DNA of 64,000 nucleotides from Paraphysomonas bandaiensis (lineage: Eukaryota; Chrysophyceae): NCBI GenBank assembly GCA_965644295.1, contig CBFFRP010000362.1, positions 310,001 through 374,000 of the forward strand, given 5' to 3'. The notes below the pieces were generated by a model. The model was not told the origin of the DNA and searched no databases. It saw only the letters and a list, made by a program, of their open reading frames with translations. The position numbers were made by a program, and so were the translations under genes. Each line of letters starts with the position of its first letter. Positions within the stretch are counted from its first letter, which is position 1. Below, one piece after another: positions 36,557 to 46,571 of the stretch.

Positions 36557-37351
36557 TTATTTGCGGAGCATATTGTAAACTGCTTGAATCATATCAAGCT
36601 GGATTACGACCTGATAGCCAAATGATGTATACTCTGCTTGCGATTCAAAATTAATATATGCCTTCCCTTTTATACCGGAGTAATAAGAAAGAGATCCATC
36701 ATTGGTTACAGTTTCATTGTTCTGCAAGACAATGTTGTACCCCTCAGAAGACAGCGTAGCATAGACATCAGGGTCGACCACATAGAAGAAGTCACTAGGA
36801 TTGGAGCCTTCCTCAATATACACAGCCGACGCATCTTGATCATAGGGACCTCCAGGGAGGTAACTATCAGCTCCATATTGTCCTCCATTATTATGGAGAG
36901 CCAGAACAGTGTTTTGATTGTCGAAGTCATATATATCGAGTACAAATTCGGCCAATTCAGCTACTTCATTAGCAGCATCTGTTGAGTACGGACCATATTG
37001 CTTGAGCGAGGCCTCAATGCCTTCCGGTGTAAATATACGATTAGGATCCACACTGTACATAATGCCATCCATATAAAAAGACACAAGTCGAGAATTCCCT
37101 TTATCAAACTTAACTAAACTACCACCGCTAGAGAGCAGAAGAGAGCGAGCAGCTACTACAGATGTATTCTCATTCTCGTGTAGGTTTAGAAAAGCAAGAC
37201 TGGTACAAGACAGACACTTCTCAGGTACAGGAAACGTCTCCCTTGTTATGTTAAGCAGAGTGTCTCCTACAGACACTTGAAAGCTCTCCGTTACACCTGT
37301 GTACTTAGACAAGGCAGAGGTGAGGAGTAGTGACAAGCACAGAGTAAACAT
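36557..37351 (-). CDS. Secreted protein with bacterial-looking sequence, unknown
   Basis: 264 aa, intronless. The N-terminus MFTLCLSLLLTSALS is a clear signal peptide. The mature part has DPNRIFTPEGIEASLKQYG, then ALHNNGGQYGADSYLPGGPY, SDFFYVVDPDVYATLSSEGY, NIVLQNNETVTNDGSLSYYS and GKAYINFESQAEYTSFGYQV. The sequence has the character of extracellular bacterial proteins with a His-Asn-Asn motif, a Val-Leu-Gln-rich strand and a DGSLS loop. I cannot name an enzyme, and the comparison is from memory. N-glycosylation sequons (NITR, NETV, NNET) would suit the secretory route. Its start lies 88 bp from a TGTA array and divergent from the lipase. Confidence 0.72.
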   Translation of the reverse strand: MFTLCLSLLLTSALSKYTGVTESFQVSVGDTLLNITRETFPVPEKCLSCTSLAFLNLHENENTSVVAARSLLLSSGGSLVKFDKGNSRLVSFYMDGIMYSVDPNRIFTPEGIEASLKQYGPYSTDAANEVAELAEFVLDIYDFDNQNTVLALHNNGGQYGADSYLPGGPYDQDASAVYIEEGSNPSDFFYVVDPDVYATLSSEGYNIVLQNNETVTNDGSLSYYSGIKGKAYINFESQAEYTSFGYQVVIQLDMIQAVYNMLRK

Positions 37352-37438
37352 GATGGAGGAAATGGTGCTTGTATTTAAGTATTAATACATCACCTCATAA
37401 TAAATGCTGCTACGAATATACATGTGTACCAGTATAGT

Positions 37439-37692
37439 GTATGTATGTATGTATGTATGTATGTATGTATGTATGTATGTATGTATGTATGTATGTATGT
37501 ATGTATGTATGTATGTATGTATGTATGTATGTATGTATGTATGTATGTATGTATGTATGTATGTATGTATGTATGTATGTATGTATGTATGTATGTATGT
37601 ATGTATGTATGTATGTATGTATGTATGTATGTATGTATGTATGTATGTATGTATGTATGTATGTATGTATGTATGTATGTATGTATGTATGT
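37439..37692. repeat. Perfect (TGTA)n array, about 63 copies
   Basis: About 254 bp of TGTA ending in GTGTGTGTAT. It occupies more than half of the divergent region between the secreted-protein start (37351) and the lipase start (37830). Confidence 0.98.
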
Positions 37693-37829
37693 GTGTGTAT
37701 GATTATGTTCTTGTTGTGGTTGTAGTTTCTATGGGTTGCATATCTAGATATCGCCCTGTCACTGGGACATTCTTCATGTACCTTACTGTATCATGAATGC
37801 AGATGGCATGATCTTGCATGTATTTATAA

Positions 37830-39006
37830 GTGTGTTTGTTATGTAGTATGGTGTATAGAGGTATGGTTATGTTCCACAGGCGACACCGCTCTCGTCAAGT
37901 CTTCCTCGGCACTGGTATACTCTGCACAGTGTCTGTAGTGGTAGCAGCTTCTTGGGAAGTTCGAACCCGACGTGCGAGACTCATCAAAGATCTCCCGGAT
38001 GTGTCTGATTTGGGTCGGTCTGCTCGATCTCTTATAGACGTGTCTGTTAGATCGAGTCTGATGGGATCCAGACGTAATGTTTCAGATGAAGTAGATTATA
38101 TCAGAAAGTGGCATAGAGAGAGAGGATATAATGGCGGAATTGTTTTGCGTGAAGTGAATACACCATTATACATACCGTCTGACGTTGAAATAGATGACCT
38201 GGGAGAAGAAGTCATAAACCCTGTAGAATTCACCAAGGACCACGACTCACGCCATTGTTACTATATGTATTATGAAGTTCACAGCGATGGCCGTATTCGG
38301 CAGCAAATATTTTGCCGTGGAACTACACTCCATGAAGACATATATACCGACTTGAAGGTGGTATATGTGTATGACGAAGAACTGGGGTGCCGGTTGCATT
38401 TGGGATTCAAGCAGCACGCAGACCGCATGCTGGAAGATCTATACCCTCTTCTCGCCCATCAAAATCCTCGGGCAACGGTCGAACTGGCGGGTCATTCTCT
38501 TGGTAAGCGTCCACACTGTTCCCTTACTACTTGTATTTGCTCACGTTTTTTGATTAGGTGGTGCAGTTGCATTGATTGTGGCCATGAAACTCCGGAAGAG
38601 AGGACACAGGGTTGTTCGTGTAACCACATTTGGTTCCCCACGCCCTTGTGATAGTTCTAGCGTGTCCACCCTCTCTCCTCTCCTTCCTCCTGATACACTA
38701 CGAATAGAGAGTGACTATGACATTGTCCCGTTATTCCCTCTTCGAGGGAAGCCACTTGGAAATAAACTCTGGTTCATTAATGACTCTGAGGGATCTATCA
38801 AGTTTGTCCCATCATATTTAGCCCAAAAAGAAGCATCGTGGGTGGATTCTTTCATGTTTAATTTTCGCATCCCAGAGTTACTATTTAATGCTTCAACGGC
38901 ACATAGAATGAGGCATTATAAGTCGAAATTGGAGCTGCTGGATATTGAGTTATCAAGTAAATATTCTGGAAGTAAAGATTCCACCAATTGCTATAATGAT
39001 ATGTGA
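37830..39006 (+). CDS. Class 3 (Lipase_3) lipase, membrane-anchored
   Basis: Predicted alpha/beta-hydrolase acting on acylglycerols. Two exons, 37830-38502 and 38558-39006, 373 aa; the intron splits the nucleophile motif, and joining gives GHSLGGAVAL (Ser223). The N-terminus has a basic stretch and a membrane helix (QVFLGTGILCTVSVVVAASW). The fold is seen in QQIFCRGTT (oxyanion strand), LHLGFKQHADRML and VTTFGSPRP. The likely acid is the Asp of SDYDIVPLFP and the His is in TAHRMRHYKSKLELL. The start is uncertain: ATG at 37863 or 37869 would shorten the N-terminus and remove nothing conserved. Confidence 0.86.
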
Positions 39007-39597
39007 AGGTGGGCGCGTATGAAGTTAGGCACATCTTTTTAGTTATTGCATTACGGGCCCATTTTTTTCTATTTTACTGTTATTTTTGAATTATTCACTC
39101 ACTCAAAAACAAATAAGCAATAAAAATACGTAAATCGTTTGTTGGATTCTTCAGTCACAATGTGTGATAAATGGGTGTAAGAACGACTAGGTTTATAACT
39201 AAACTAGATTAGATATTTACAATTTACACCTAAATTAGTGTGATTAGGTTCTTGAACACTTAAACAGTATTCAATATTCCCCGAAACCAATGAATGAATG
39301 AATTCATTAATAACCTCACTAGTCCTAGATGAAAAGTTACAATGTACAATCATATACTAAGTACAAAGTAGGCTGGTCACTATTTCTCAGTATAAGCAAC
39401 ACATTACCTACAATTCACGCATGATATCTCTACTCTCTACATCTTTACTACATACGTCTCCTAATAGTCATCATACTTCAAAACATTTTTAAAAGATGTA
39501 CCATAAGTGTACATTCAATACCACTGAAAATATATTCTACATCGTGTGCAATACGGGTCAGTTCCATTCCTAAAATTCTCTAGATCTGACATTATAT
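39007..39597. other. Convergent 3' spacer
   Basis: AT-rich spacer between the lipase (+) and the adrenodoxin reductase (-) genes. It has poly(A)-signal-like AATAAA/CAATAAAAA near 39118. No gene seen. Confidence 0.5.
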
Positions 39598-41508
39598 CTA
39601 CTGTGAGCTTTTATTGTGTGCTATTTCAACCATCTCTTCTATTGAGGTAATCTTCTCTCTAGGTTTCGGAGGATCACACTTTTGGCCGCGGCTCACCTCT
39701 TCACGATCAAGATTTAAGTAGTCGGACCAAGTAACGACGTCATCTTCTCCATCTACAGGAACTCATAAGCACGAGAGGCTAAATCGTGAGCGGCAAACAC
39801 ACCTTTTTTAATGGATTTGCACTTCAGGAGAAACTCTCCAGGGTCTTCACAGTTGACCGGCTCAGTACCAACTATATCGTCCAGTACACATGCCACTGTC
39901 TCCTTGGCGTCAGTGATATCTAAATACCAGAATAAACTCCTTTTAGTGGTATATCGCATAAGTGGATCGCATGTTAGTCATTACAACGAAAGATATACTA
40001 CACACTTCAATACGTACACATGTGGGTATCGGCGCAACTTACTTGTTCCTATAATACCAGTTGGGCCCCGCTTGCACCAGCCGGTGACATAAACTCCCTT
40101 TTCGACTGGAGAATCTTCGAGTAACGATTCGGTGTCCACATTGTGTTTTAAAACCCTTCCTTTAACATTGGGCACTGTGTGTGTCACTGGATGTAGTTGT
40201 AGACTACTATCCTTTAGAGGAATGGTTCTGTAGCCTACTGATGTAAGTACTAAATCAGCAGGAATACTTTCGAATTCTCCTGTTCCATGCGCTTTTTGCT
40301 GATGAGCTTCCCCAACTAATTTGCACTTCTCAAACACTACACAAGAGGATGTGGATCCATTCGCTGAATCAATTCTCACAGGGGATAATAAGAAACGTAG
40401 ACGAATCAACCTCTTGCTTGAGTTCTGCAATTGTCTCGAACTTGAATCGGTGGCAATTTGTTGTAGTAGTTGCGTTAGCCGCTTGAGTGGACGTTTCTCA
40501 GAAATCTCTTGCGTTGTTGCTGGATTGGTACCACAATCTATCTCTGTTTGATCAATATGCACGTTAACATCATCTATCTTCGTCAATTCCCTACGAAAAC
40601 CGTTAGAGCTAGGTATTACACCAATAAAAATTAACTATATACACTCTACAACATCATCCGTACCTTATTTCCTTAATCGTTCCTGCTATCTGTGCATGAC
40701 CCCTTCTCCCGACTATGTGGATCTCCTTCACAGAACTCGACTGAAGAACCTCTACAGCCTGTGAAGTAATATCCGTGGATGCCAACTCAGTTGACGACTT
40801 TGCAAGAACACGGGCACAGTCTAAGGCAACGTTCCCTTGTCCAATAATTACAACTGATTTGACTTTATCAAGATGTAGCTGGTCTCCAACTTCGGTGAAT
40901 TCCGGATGGCCATTGTACCAATTCACGAAAGTACGCGCAGAAAATACATTAGCTAAATTTTCTCCAGGAATATTAAGACTTCTGTGCCCTTCAGCTCCAT
41001 AGGCAAGAATAACCCCGTCATAGCGGGCTCGAAGATCAGTCAGTGTAACATCTTTACCCACTTCAATATTACCAAAATAGCGAAAATGATCTGATTTGGC
41101 CACCTGATTCCTCATATCAGTATAACAGATCACATATAACATATGATATATATACATATCACACCTCTGCGAACTGATCGTTAACTGATTTAACCTCAGG
41201 ATGATCTGGAGCCACTCCGTACCTCACTAATCCAAAAGGAGTGGGCAGACGATCGATAATATCTACCTTTAGACCAGTGTTCGTAACCTTATTGTCTAGT
41301 AAATACTTTGCAGTATAGAAGCCTGACGGTCCGCTACCTGTATGGGTGATATCATATATGTATATGTATATAACTTCTAAGAGATGTAGCATTGTATGAC
41401 ATGATACTACTGTACATACATACCGACTATGCATACTCGATGCAAGTTCCTTGCATGCTGCATGTATACCGTGCGGGGCGGATGCGTAAGACGAGATAGG
41501 CGGTGCAT
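39598..41508 (-). CDS. FDXR: Mitochondrial adrenodoxin (ferredoxin) reductase
   Basis: FAD flavoprotein that passes electrons from NADPH to mitochondrial ferredoxin for Fe-S cluster, heme or sterol work. Six exons: 41508-41424, 41337-41165, 41103-40664, 40590-40043, 39919-39803, 39752-39598; 505 aa. Exon 1 encodes a basic presequence (MHRLSRLTHPPRTVYMQHAR) leading into the dinucleotide site VCIVGSGPSGFYTAKYLL, split by the first intron. Further signatures: LVRYGVAPDHPEVK, VVIIGQGNVALDCARVLA (NADP site), GRRGHAQ, VLTSVGYRTIPL, VYVTGWCKRGPTGIIG and the C-terminal EEVSRGQKCDPPKPREK. The fifth intron (39753-39802, 50 bp) removes a stop codon and restores the conserved C-terminus, so it is well supported. 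The start is 90 bp from a long TGTA array. Confidence 0.95.
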
Positions 41509-41596
41509 TGGAGTAATGAAAGGTGAGAATTGATTTAAATATATTCCTAAGAATTACAGATATGAACAATGATTGATGCCCACACACACAGCCAAG

Positions 41597-41597
<1 letters not shown>

Positions 41598-41627
<30 letters not shown>

Positions 41628-41915
41628 TGTATGTATGTATGTATGTATGTATGTATGTATGTATGTATGTATGTATGTATGTATGTATGTATGTATGTAT
41701 GTATGTATGTATGTATGTATGTATGTATGTATGTATGTATGTATGTATGTATGTATGTATGTATGTATGTATGTATGTATGTATGTATGTATGTATGTAT
41801 GTATGTATGTATGTATGTATGTATGTATGTATGTATGTATGTATGTATGTATGTATGTATGTATGTATGTATGTATGTATGTATGTATGTATGTATGTAT
41901 GTATGTATGTATGTA
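41598..41915. repeat. Perfect (TGTA)n array, about 79 copies
   Basis: 318 bp of uninterrupted TGTA followed by ACAGGTAGGTAAGTAGGTAGG. It lies in the divergent region between the adrenodoxin reductase start (41508) and the SPFH gene start (42032). Open frames across it are repeat artefacts. Confidence 0.98.
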
Positions 41916-42031
41916 CAGGTAGGTAAGTAGGTAGGTATGTTTTGTGGAGGTATATGATCATATGTAGTGCGTATATATCTAGATATCATATATATAGAGA
42001 GAGAGTAGTTACGTCAATATTACTCCTCACC

Positions 42032-43025
42032 ATGGCATTTAAAATAAAGAAAAGTGTTGTACACACGGCGGTATGCTCGGTTGTGTCTCTTACTATTGTG
42101 GTGCTAGTGATAACTCTCCTAGCTGTGACAGTTAATCGTGAGGTGGGCCAAGAGGAAATAGTGGTACCCTATGACACATATTCCATGAAATTCTACGGGA
42201 CTAAAGAACAGGGGAAGTATACCACAGGTTTATATGAGTCACACCTGGATCGGGTTGTTGTGATATTGTTATGTAGGTGTGGGCGTCAAGTGGTATACCT
42301 TCAAACGCAACTTACGCAATTTAAATGTGGGAAAAATTAGCTGCCTGAGCAATGATAAGATTGAGATGGTTTTGGATGTCAAAATTCAGATTATTATGGA
42401 CAAAGACGCTCTAAAGCGAGTTGTATTGAAACAATTTAAGAATGGGGATGGGCATACTGAGTTTTTGAGATTTGTGGCCAGAAGTTCAATTATTTCGACA
42501 TGTTTAAACTCCACAGCCGAAGAGTATTACTCTGAACGCAGAGGAATTGATGCTGCTATGTTTGAAAATTTGCAGCGAGACATAAATGACTATGATTTTG
42601 GTGCTACGGTTGAATTCTTCCAATTGGAAACAATCACTCTTCCAGATGCTCTCATTGATGTCATCACAGGTAAGCTTCTCGATTACATTTGATTTCACGG
42701 CTTATACCAGCATAAATTAGAAAAGCAAAACATCGAACAGGATATCGTAACTGCTAGGAATGACCGTCAAAATGCTATCATTACTGCGACTACTGCGCTA
42801 CTGAAAGCGGAGCAATCTGCCCATGTGACCGTTATTGAAGCCAATAACACCGCTGTCATTGTACGAAATCGAGCGCTTCAGACCGAATCTATTATACAGA
42901 CAGAATGGGGTAATCGGGCAATTGCTTATCAGAGTATTGTTGACGGTTTGGATTTGGATGAAGAGGAATTTCTGGAGTATCTTAACTCAGAATTATTGCG
43001 GCAGTCTAGCCGTGTGATTGCGTAG
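42032..43025 (+). CDS. SPFH/band 7 domain membrane protein
   Basis: Prohibitin/stomatin superfamily scaffold that shapes membrane microdomains. Three exons: 42032-42227, 42277-42669, 42721-43025; 297 aa. An N-terminal anchor VVSLTIVVLVITLLAVTV is followed by the band 7 fold: VGVKWYTFKRNLRNLNV, DKIEMVLDVKIQIIMDKDAL, ARSSIISTCLNSTAEEYYSE and DYDFGATVEFFQLETITLPD. An Ala-rich coiled coil follows (EKQNIEQDIVTARNDRQNAI, TTALLKAEQSAHVTVIEANN). The protein is compact and lacks a C-terminal PDZ-like or NfeD part. Subfamily is not clear. The first donor (GTTTAT) is weak, but the frame join VG|VGVKW is typical. Confidence 0.82.
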
Positions 43026-43956
43026 TAATAGAAGTTACCACGCTATGAAAAATGTACTTCTGTCGCCATATTAATGTAGATCAGTTTATTGTATGATAAT
43101 ACTATGAGCTGTTCTTACTGATTGAGAAGATTTATGTGTATTATTAATTTATCATGAGATACCATCATAGTATATCTATTTTTACGAATGCCTACTTGGT
43201 TGGAGTTGTGGACAATCTATAAGTATGATAATCCTATCAATTAATATTGACCTCATGTACGTGTCTGTATTATCAAAGCAGTTGAGTCACTATAATGTTG
43301 ATATACCGAAACATCTTTGATAAGAAACAAAAAATTTGCTGCGTGTGTTTTATAGGCTAGACAGATGATTATACTTCAATAGATAGAGCTGTATATACAA
43401 GCTATTTAACATGGTCTCGCACACATTTCTAGTACATTGATATTTGCTATACCGAATAAAAAACGTTAAAATCTAGTGAATTAAGAATTATTACTCAGAC
43501 TTAAGTTATATGATGTAATAATAAGATTAAGTGGCTAACGATAACTGATGATCAATTAGAAGAAAACAGAGCCAAAGGGTACGTTATTTCTACAACAGAT
43601 GTGTTGGAAGAGTTGTATTTACATCGGAATATTTTTGTGAATATGTAGAGAAGCAGGAAACACATATAGATGTATGGACTTGTGCAAGTCTGCATGTCCT
43701 TACAAAAGATATGATTATCTCAGCATATAAATACATACGTACACATGCATGCGTTTGCTGCAAATTAGCGACAAATCTTGAGCATATATAAATTTCACGT
43801 AATCTCATAGTTCATTACAGACAGTACCATCTAGTTCTCATTATTGCTTGCGCTTGTAACAGAAGAGCAATAACAGTACATACAATGAATAAACTGATTA
43901 TTACCCAACAGCCCTATAGTAGTACTCCAGCTCCACACTCTACTACTCTAGTTCCA
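43026..43956. other. Convergent 3' spacer
   Basis: AT-rich DNA between the SPFH gene (+) and the small orphan gene (-). Short open frames at 43590-43808 have no recognisable content. No repeat identified. Confidence 0.5.
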
Positions 43957-44214
43957 CTACTTATTACCAGATACTAGCCGGGGGGCTCTGGAGCTAAAAG
44001 CCATTTCTGATGCATTTCTCTTTTTACCACGACTGAGAGCATTGCGCAGTAAGTCGAGCTTATCCACTACCCCATCTGCATTGTCTTCTTTTTCCATTTC
44101 AAACACGGTTTCATGATGTAAATCAGCACATAAATCAGCGACGTATTCGGACTGAGCTTTCACTGCGCATTCCAAATGCTTTACTCCACGTTTCCCTCCA
44201 ATGTTAACAGGCAT
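43957..44214 (-). CDS. Small protein, unknown
   Basis: I do not recognise it. From ATG 44214 it reads 85 aa: MPVNIGGKRGVKHLECAVKA, a helical middle (QSEYVADLCADLHHETVFEM), an acidic turn (EKEDNADGVVDKLD) and a basic end (NALSRGKKRNASEMAFSSRA). The frame opens upstream to 44280, but those residues (CVCTVIVHMYGT) look like untranslated leader. Composition and helix pattern favour a real small protein. Support is moderate, as it is short and unspliced. Divergent from the acyltransferase-like gene. Confidence 0.5.
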   Translation of the reverse strand: MPVNIGGKRGVKHLECAVKAQSEYVADLCADLHHETVFEMEKEDNADGVVDKLDLLRNALSRGKKRNASEMAFSSRAPRLVSGNK

Positions 44215-44543
44215 AGTGCCATACATATGTACAATTACTGTACACACACAGACAGTAACTGTATAACGATGTATTCTCAAGGTGATAGACTTCTGCAGTA
44301 GGAATTCCTACAGCTGGACAAACGTATAGCGATATACAGTGTCTTCTGCTGTATAGTTGTAGAGGTATACGTGCGGGACAGTGCTGGAATGTGCTGGCTG
44401 CTCTGTATATCTATCCATATACATGTATGTACTGGCTCTCTTAGGCTTGATCATATATACTGTACATGTAACTATATAGAGACATGTAGAACCTTATCGA
44501 CCTGTAGATAGTCATCACCATCTCCATCTCTTCCATGTAAACC
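44215..44543. promoter_or_regulatory. Divergent intergenic region
   Basis: 329 bp shared by the small orphan (-) and the acyltransferase-fold gene (+). It has several TATATA and ACATGTA words. No defined element. Confidence 0.35.
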
Positions 44544-46259
44544 ATGCGAGACTCCACATCATTCAAACGCACCACCTCCCGTATCTCTCCCTCTCCTTCT
44601 CCCTCCTTATCTGTAGATATTAATAAAGAGATTGAGAGACATCGTGTTGAGTTACATCTATTCGATCATGAGAGCTCATGGACATCTCTGAGAGCTCAAT
44701 CTATAACCACATGTACTATTCTTAAACAACATCAACACAGGAGTGTTACAGGGGACATGATAGAGGACAGAGTCCGTCAGATAACAGCTGTTAATCCATG
44801 GCTGTCCTCTCGTCTTAAGATAGTCAGTAGCGGTGTTAAGGCTATATATAACTCACAAGCACCGAGAGATATAAAGGTTAAAGAAGAGAGATTACGGAAG
44901 TTTAATGCGCAGTCTTATCAAGCGATTGTTGATGCGATAGCACCGTTTCGTGTGAAAACTGGAAGAGAATGTGTCGATACGTCGGAGTTTTTATTTAAAG
45001 TAACACTACTCACTGTACCTTCTCTGAGTGGTGGAGATATTGAAGCTGTCGTTATAGTGGTTTCGTTGTCTGCTGTTCTCGGAGATGTTCATACGTATTA
45101 TCAAATTTTAAATATGCTACAACCGTCTGCGGATTTAACAGCTCTAATCCCAGAGCGTATTGTGGAGCATCCAATATTTGTGAAGGATCACCTTGGAAAA
45201 GCAGAAAACGATTGGTTGGGTTCGGGGACGTTTCGCATGGGTGAAGTGCTGAGTAAACTTACTAGCATGAAATCTGTTGCAAATGTGTATGAGGTGGACA
45301 CAACAGATTATATCCAGCAACGTAAAACTGAAAGTAAGCAAGAATACGATGAGCGGGTATCTACACACGATATCCTTACCTCCTGGTTTATGGCCCATTG
45401 TGGTTGCACCACGGGTTTGATGTACATTGACTTCCGATGGAGAGAAGAGCGACTGACAGCCTCAATGGCTGGAAATTACTCCCACCGAATAATATATCGT
45501 CCGGACGACTATCAACGACCTGGTTTAATACGGCGGTCAATTCAGACACTACAGCGATGTGGACGACACCCCCAAGTGTCGAGACGAAAAGAGAGCTATT
45601 TCGTTTCTGTGTTCACCCCGTTGCCTGGAATTGTGAGCACACTGCGAAATAATACTGCTCTTGTGTCGAATTGGAAAACTAGTGCATGCTCACTACGTTT
45701 CCAGAACTGTTCCCTTATTCGACATCTACCAGTAATCGATTTCCAGGAGGAACCGTACAAGAACTATATGGTTGTGTTTTCACCGATGGATGGGAAGACT
45801 GGTGTCATCATATCTACACGTCACAGATATCTGAAGTTTCCCATAGAAGGGCATCACACTCCATTGTGGGACAACCTCCTCACGCCGGAGTACCCTAAGC
45901 GGCGTATGGACGTGCAATTGGCGGAGGAAATAGTGGAGAAAGAGAATGAACCCGAAGAGGAAAAAGTAAAAGTTGAGGAAGAAGTTAAGGTCGATGATGA
46001 AGTAGTTACAGAGGAGGTGGAGGAGAAGGGGTTGGTTGCTCCTGTGTCATACCCTAGTATTGTTGATCTCCACCCTTTAAAGGGAGTTTCTCCATTGCCA
46101 CCGATATATATTTTGCCAGAAACTGAAAATACCATAGAATCTGAACCGAAAAAGAAAAAGAAGAAAGAAAAGAAGAAGTCGAAATCGAAGAGAAAGGATA
46201 AGCCAGTTAGTCAAGGAGAGAATATCGCCTCTGCTACCACAGCCGAACAGTCTCGTTAA
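44544..46259 (+). CDS. CoA-dependent acyltransferase-fold protein, catalytic His apparently lost
   Basis: 571 aa, intronless. Residues about 60-450 resemble the chloramphenicol acetyltransferase/condensation-domain fold: AVNPWLSSRL, VSLSAVLGDVHTYYQILNML, GSGTFRMGEVLSKL, VSTHDILTSWFMAHCGCTTG, YIDFRWREERLTASMAGNYS and RPGLIRRSIQTL. In active members the first site is SHxxxDG; here it is SAVLGDVH (residues 176-183), with Ala in the His position and Val after Asp. The enzyme may therefore be inactive or use another residue. The tail from about 465 is low complexity: acidic (EKENEPEEEKVKVEEEVKV), then very Lys-rich (PKKKKKKEKKKSKSKRK). The assignment is by pattern memory, so the family call is moderate. 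Ser/Pro-rich N-terminus (SPSPSPSLS) looks disordered. Confidence 0.6.
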   Translation: MRDSTSFKRTTSRISPSPSPSLSVDINKEIERHRVELHLFDHESSWTSLRAQSITTCTILKQHQHRSVTGDMIEDRVRQITAVNPWLSSRLKIVSSGVKAIYNSQAPRDIKVKEERLRKFNAQSYQAIVDAIAPFRVKTGRECVDTSEFLFKVTLLTVPSLSGGDIEAVVIVVSLSAVLGDVHTYYQILNMLQPSADLTALIPERIVEHPIFVKDHLGKAENDWLGSGTFRMGEVLSKLTSMKSVANVYEVDTTDYIQQRKTESKQEYDERVSTHDILTSWFMAHCGCTTGLMYIDFRWREERLTASMAGNYSHRIIYRPDDYQRPGLIRRSIQTLQRCGRHPQVSRRKESYFVSVFTPLPGIVSTLRNNTALVSNWKTSACSLRFQNCSLIRHLPVIDFQEEPYKNYMVVFSPMDGKTGVIISTRHRYLKFPIEGHHTPLWDNLLTPEYPKRRMDVQLAEEIVEKENEPEEEKVKVEEEVKVDDEVVTEEVEEKGLVAPVSYPSIVDLHPLKGVSPLPPIYILPETENTIESEPKKKKKKEKKKSKSKRKDKPVSQGENIASATTAEQSR

Positions 46260-46571
46260 TTGTTTTTACTATTATCTTATGTATTTATCTTTGTGATATT
46301 GTATTTGGATGTATTACTTGTATGTATTTGAATTGTTCTTTAATGAAATTTTCTATGAACGTATATTATTCTCAGTAGTGGCCCACATGAGTAGACATTG
46401 TCCTACTTACTACAATATTTTAGCAATAACGCTGAAGACAATGACGAATATAAGGAAGCGAATACTAATTGTTTGAGTAGTGCCGCTATATTAATTTAGT
46501 TACACTCATTATGCACTTTCAAGTTAGTAGTATAAACAATAAACCTCTATTATTTGAAAGCGTAATCATCG
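46260..46571. other. Convergent 3' spacer
   Basis: 312 bp AT-rich spacer between the acyltransferase-like gene (+) and the large membrane protein gene (-), with AATAAA at 46540. Nothing else seen. Confidence 0.5.

Noticed and set aside
39753-39802. Adrenodoxin reductase ending at the stop near 39753
   Set aside because: A 50-bp GT-AG intron removes this stop and recovers the conserved C-terminus of the family.
44215-44280. N-terminal extension of the small orphan protein
   Set aside because: The extra residues are unlike the rest and fall in AT-rich leader. ATG at 44214 is the better start.
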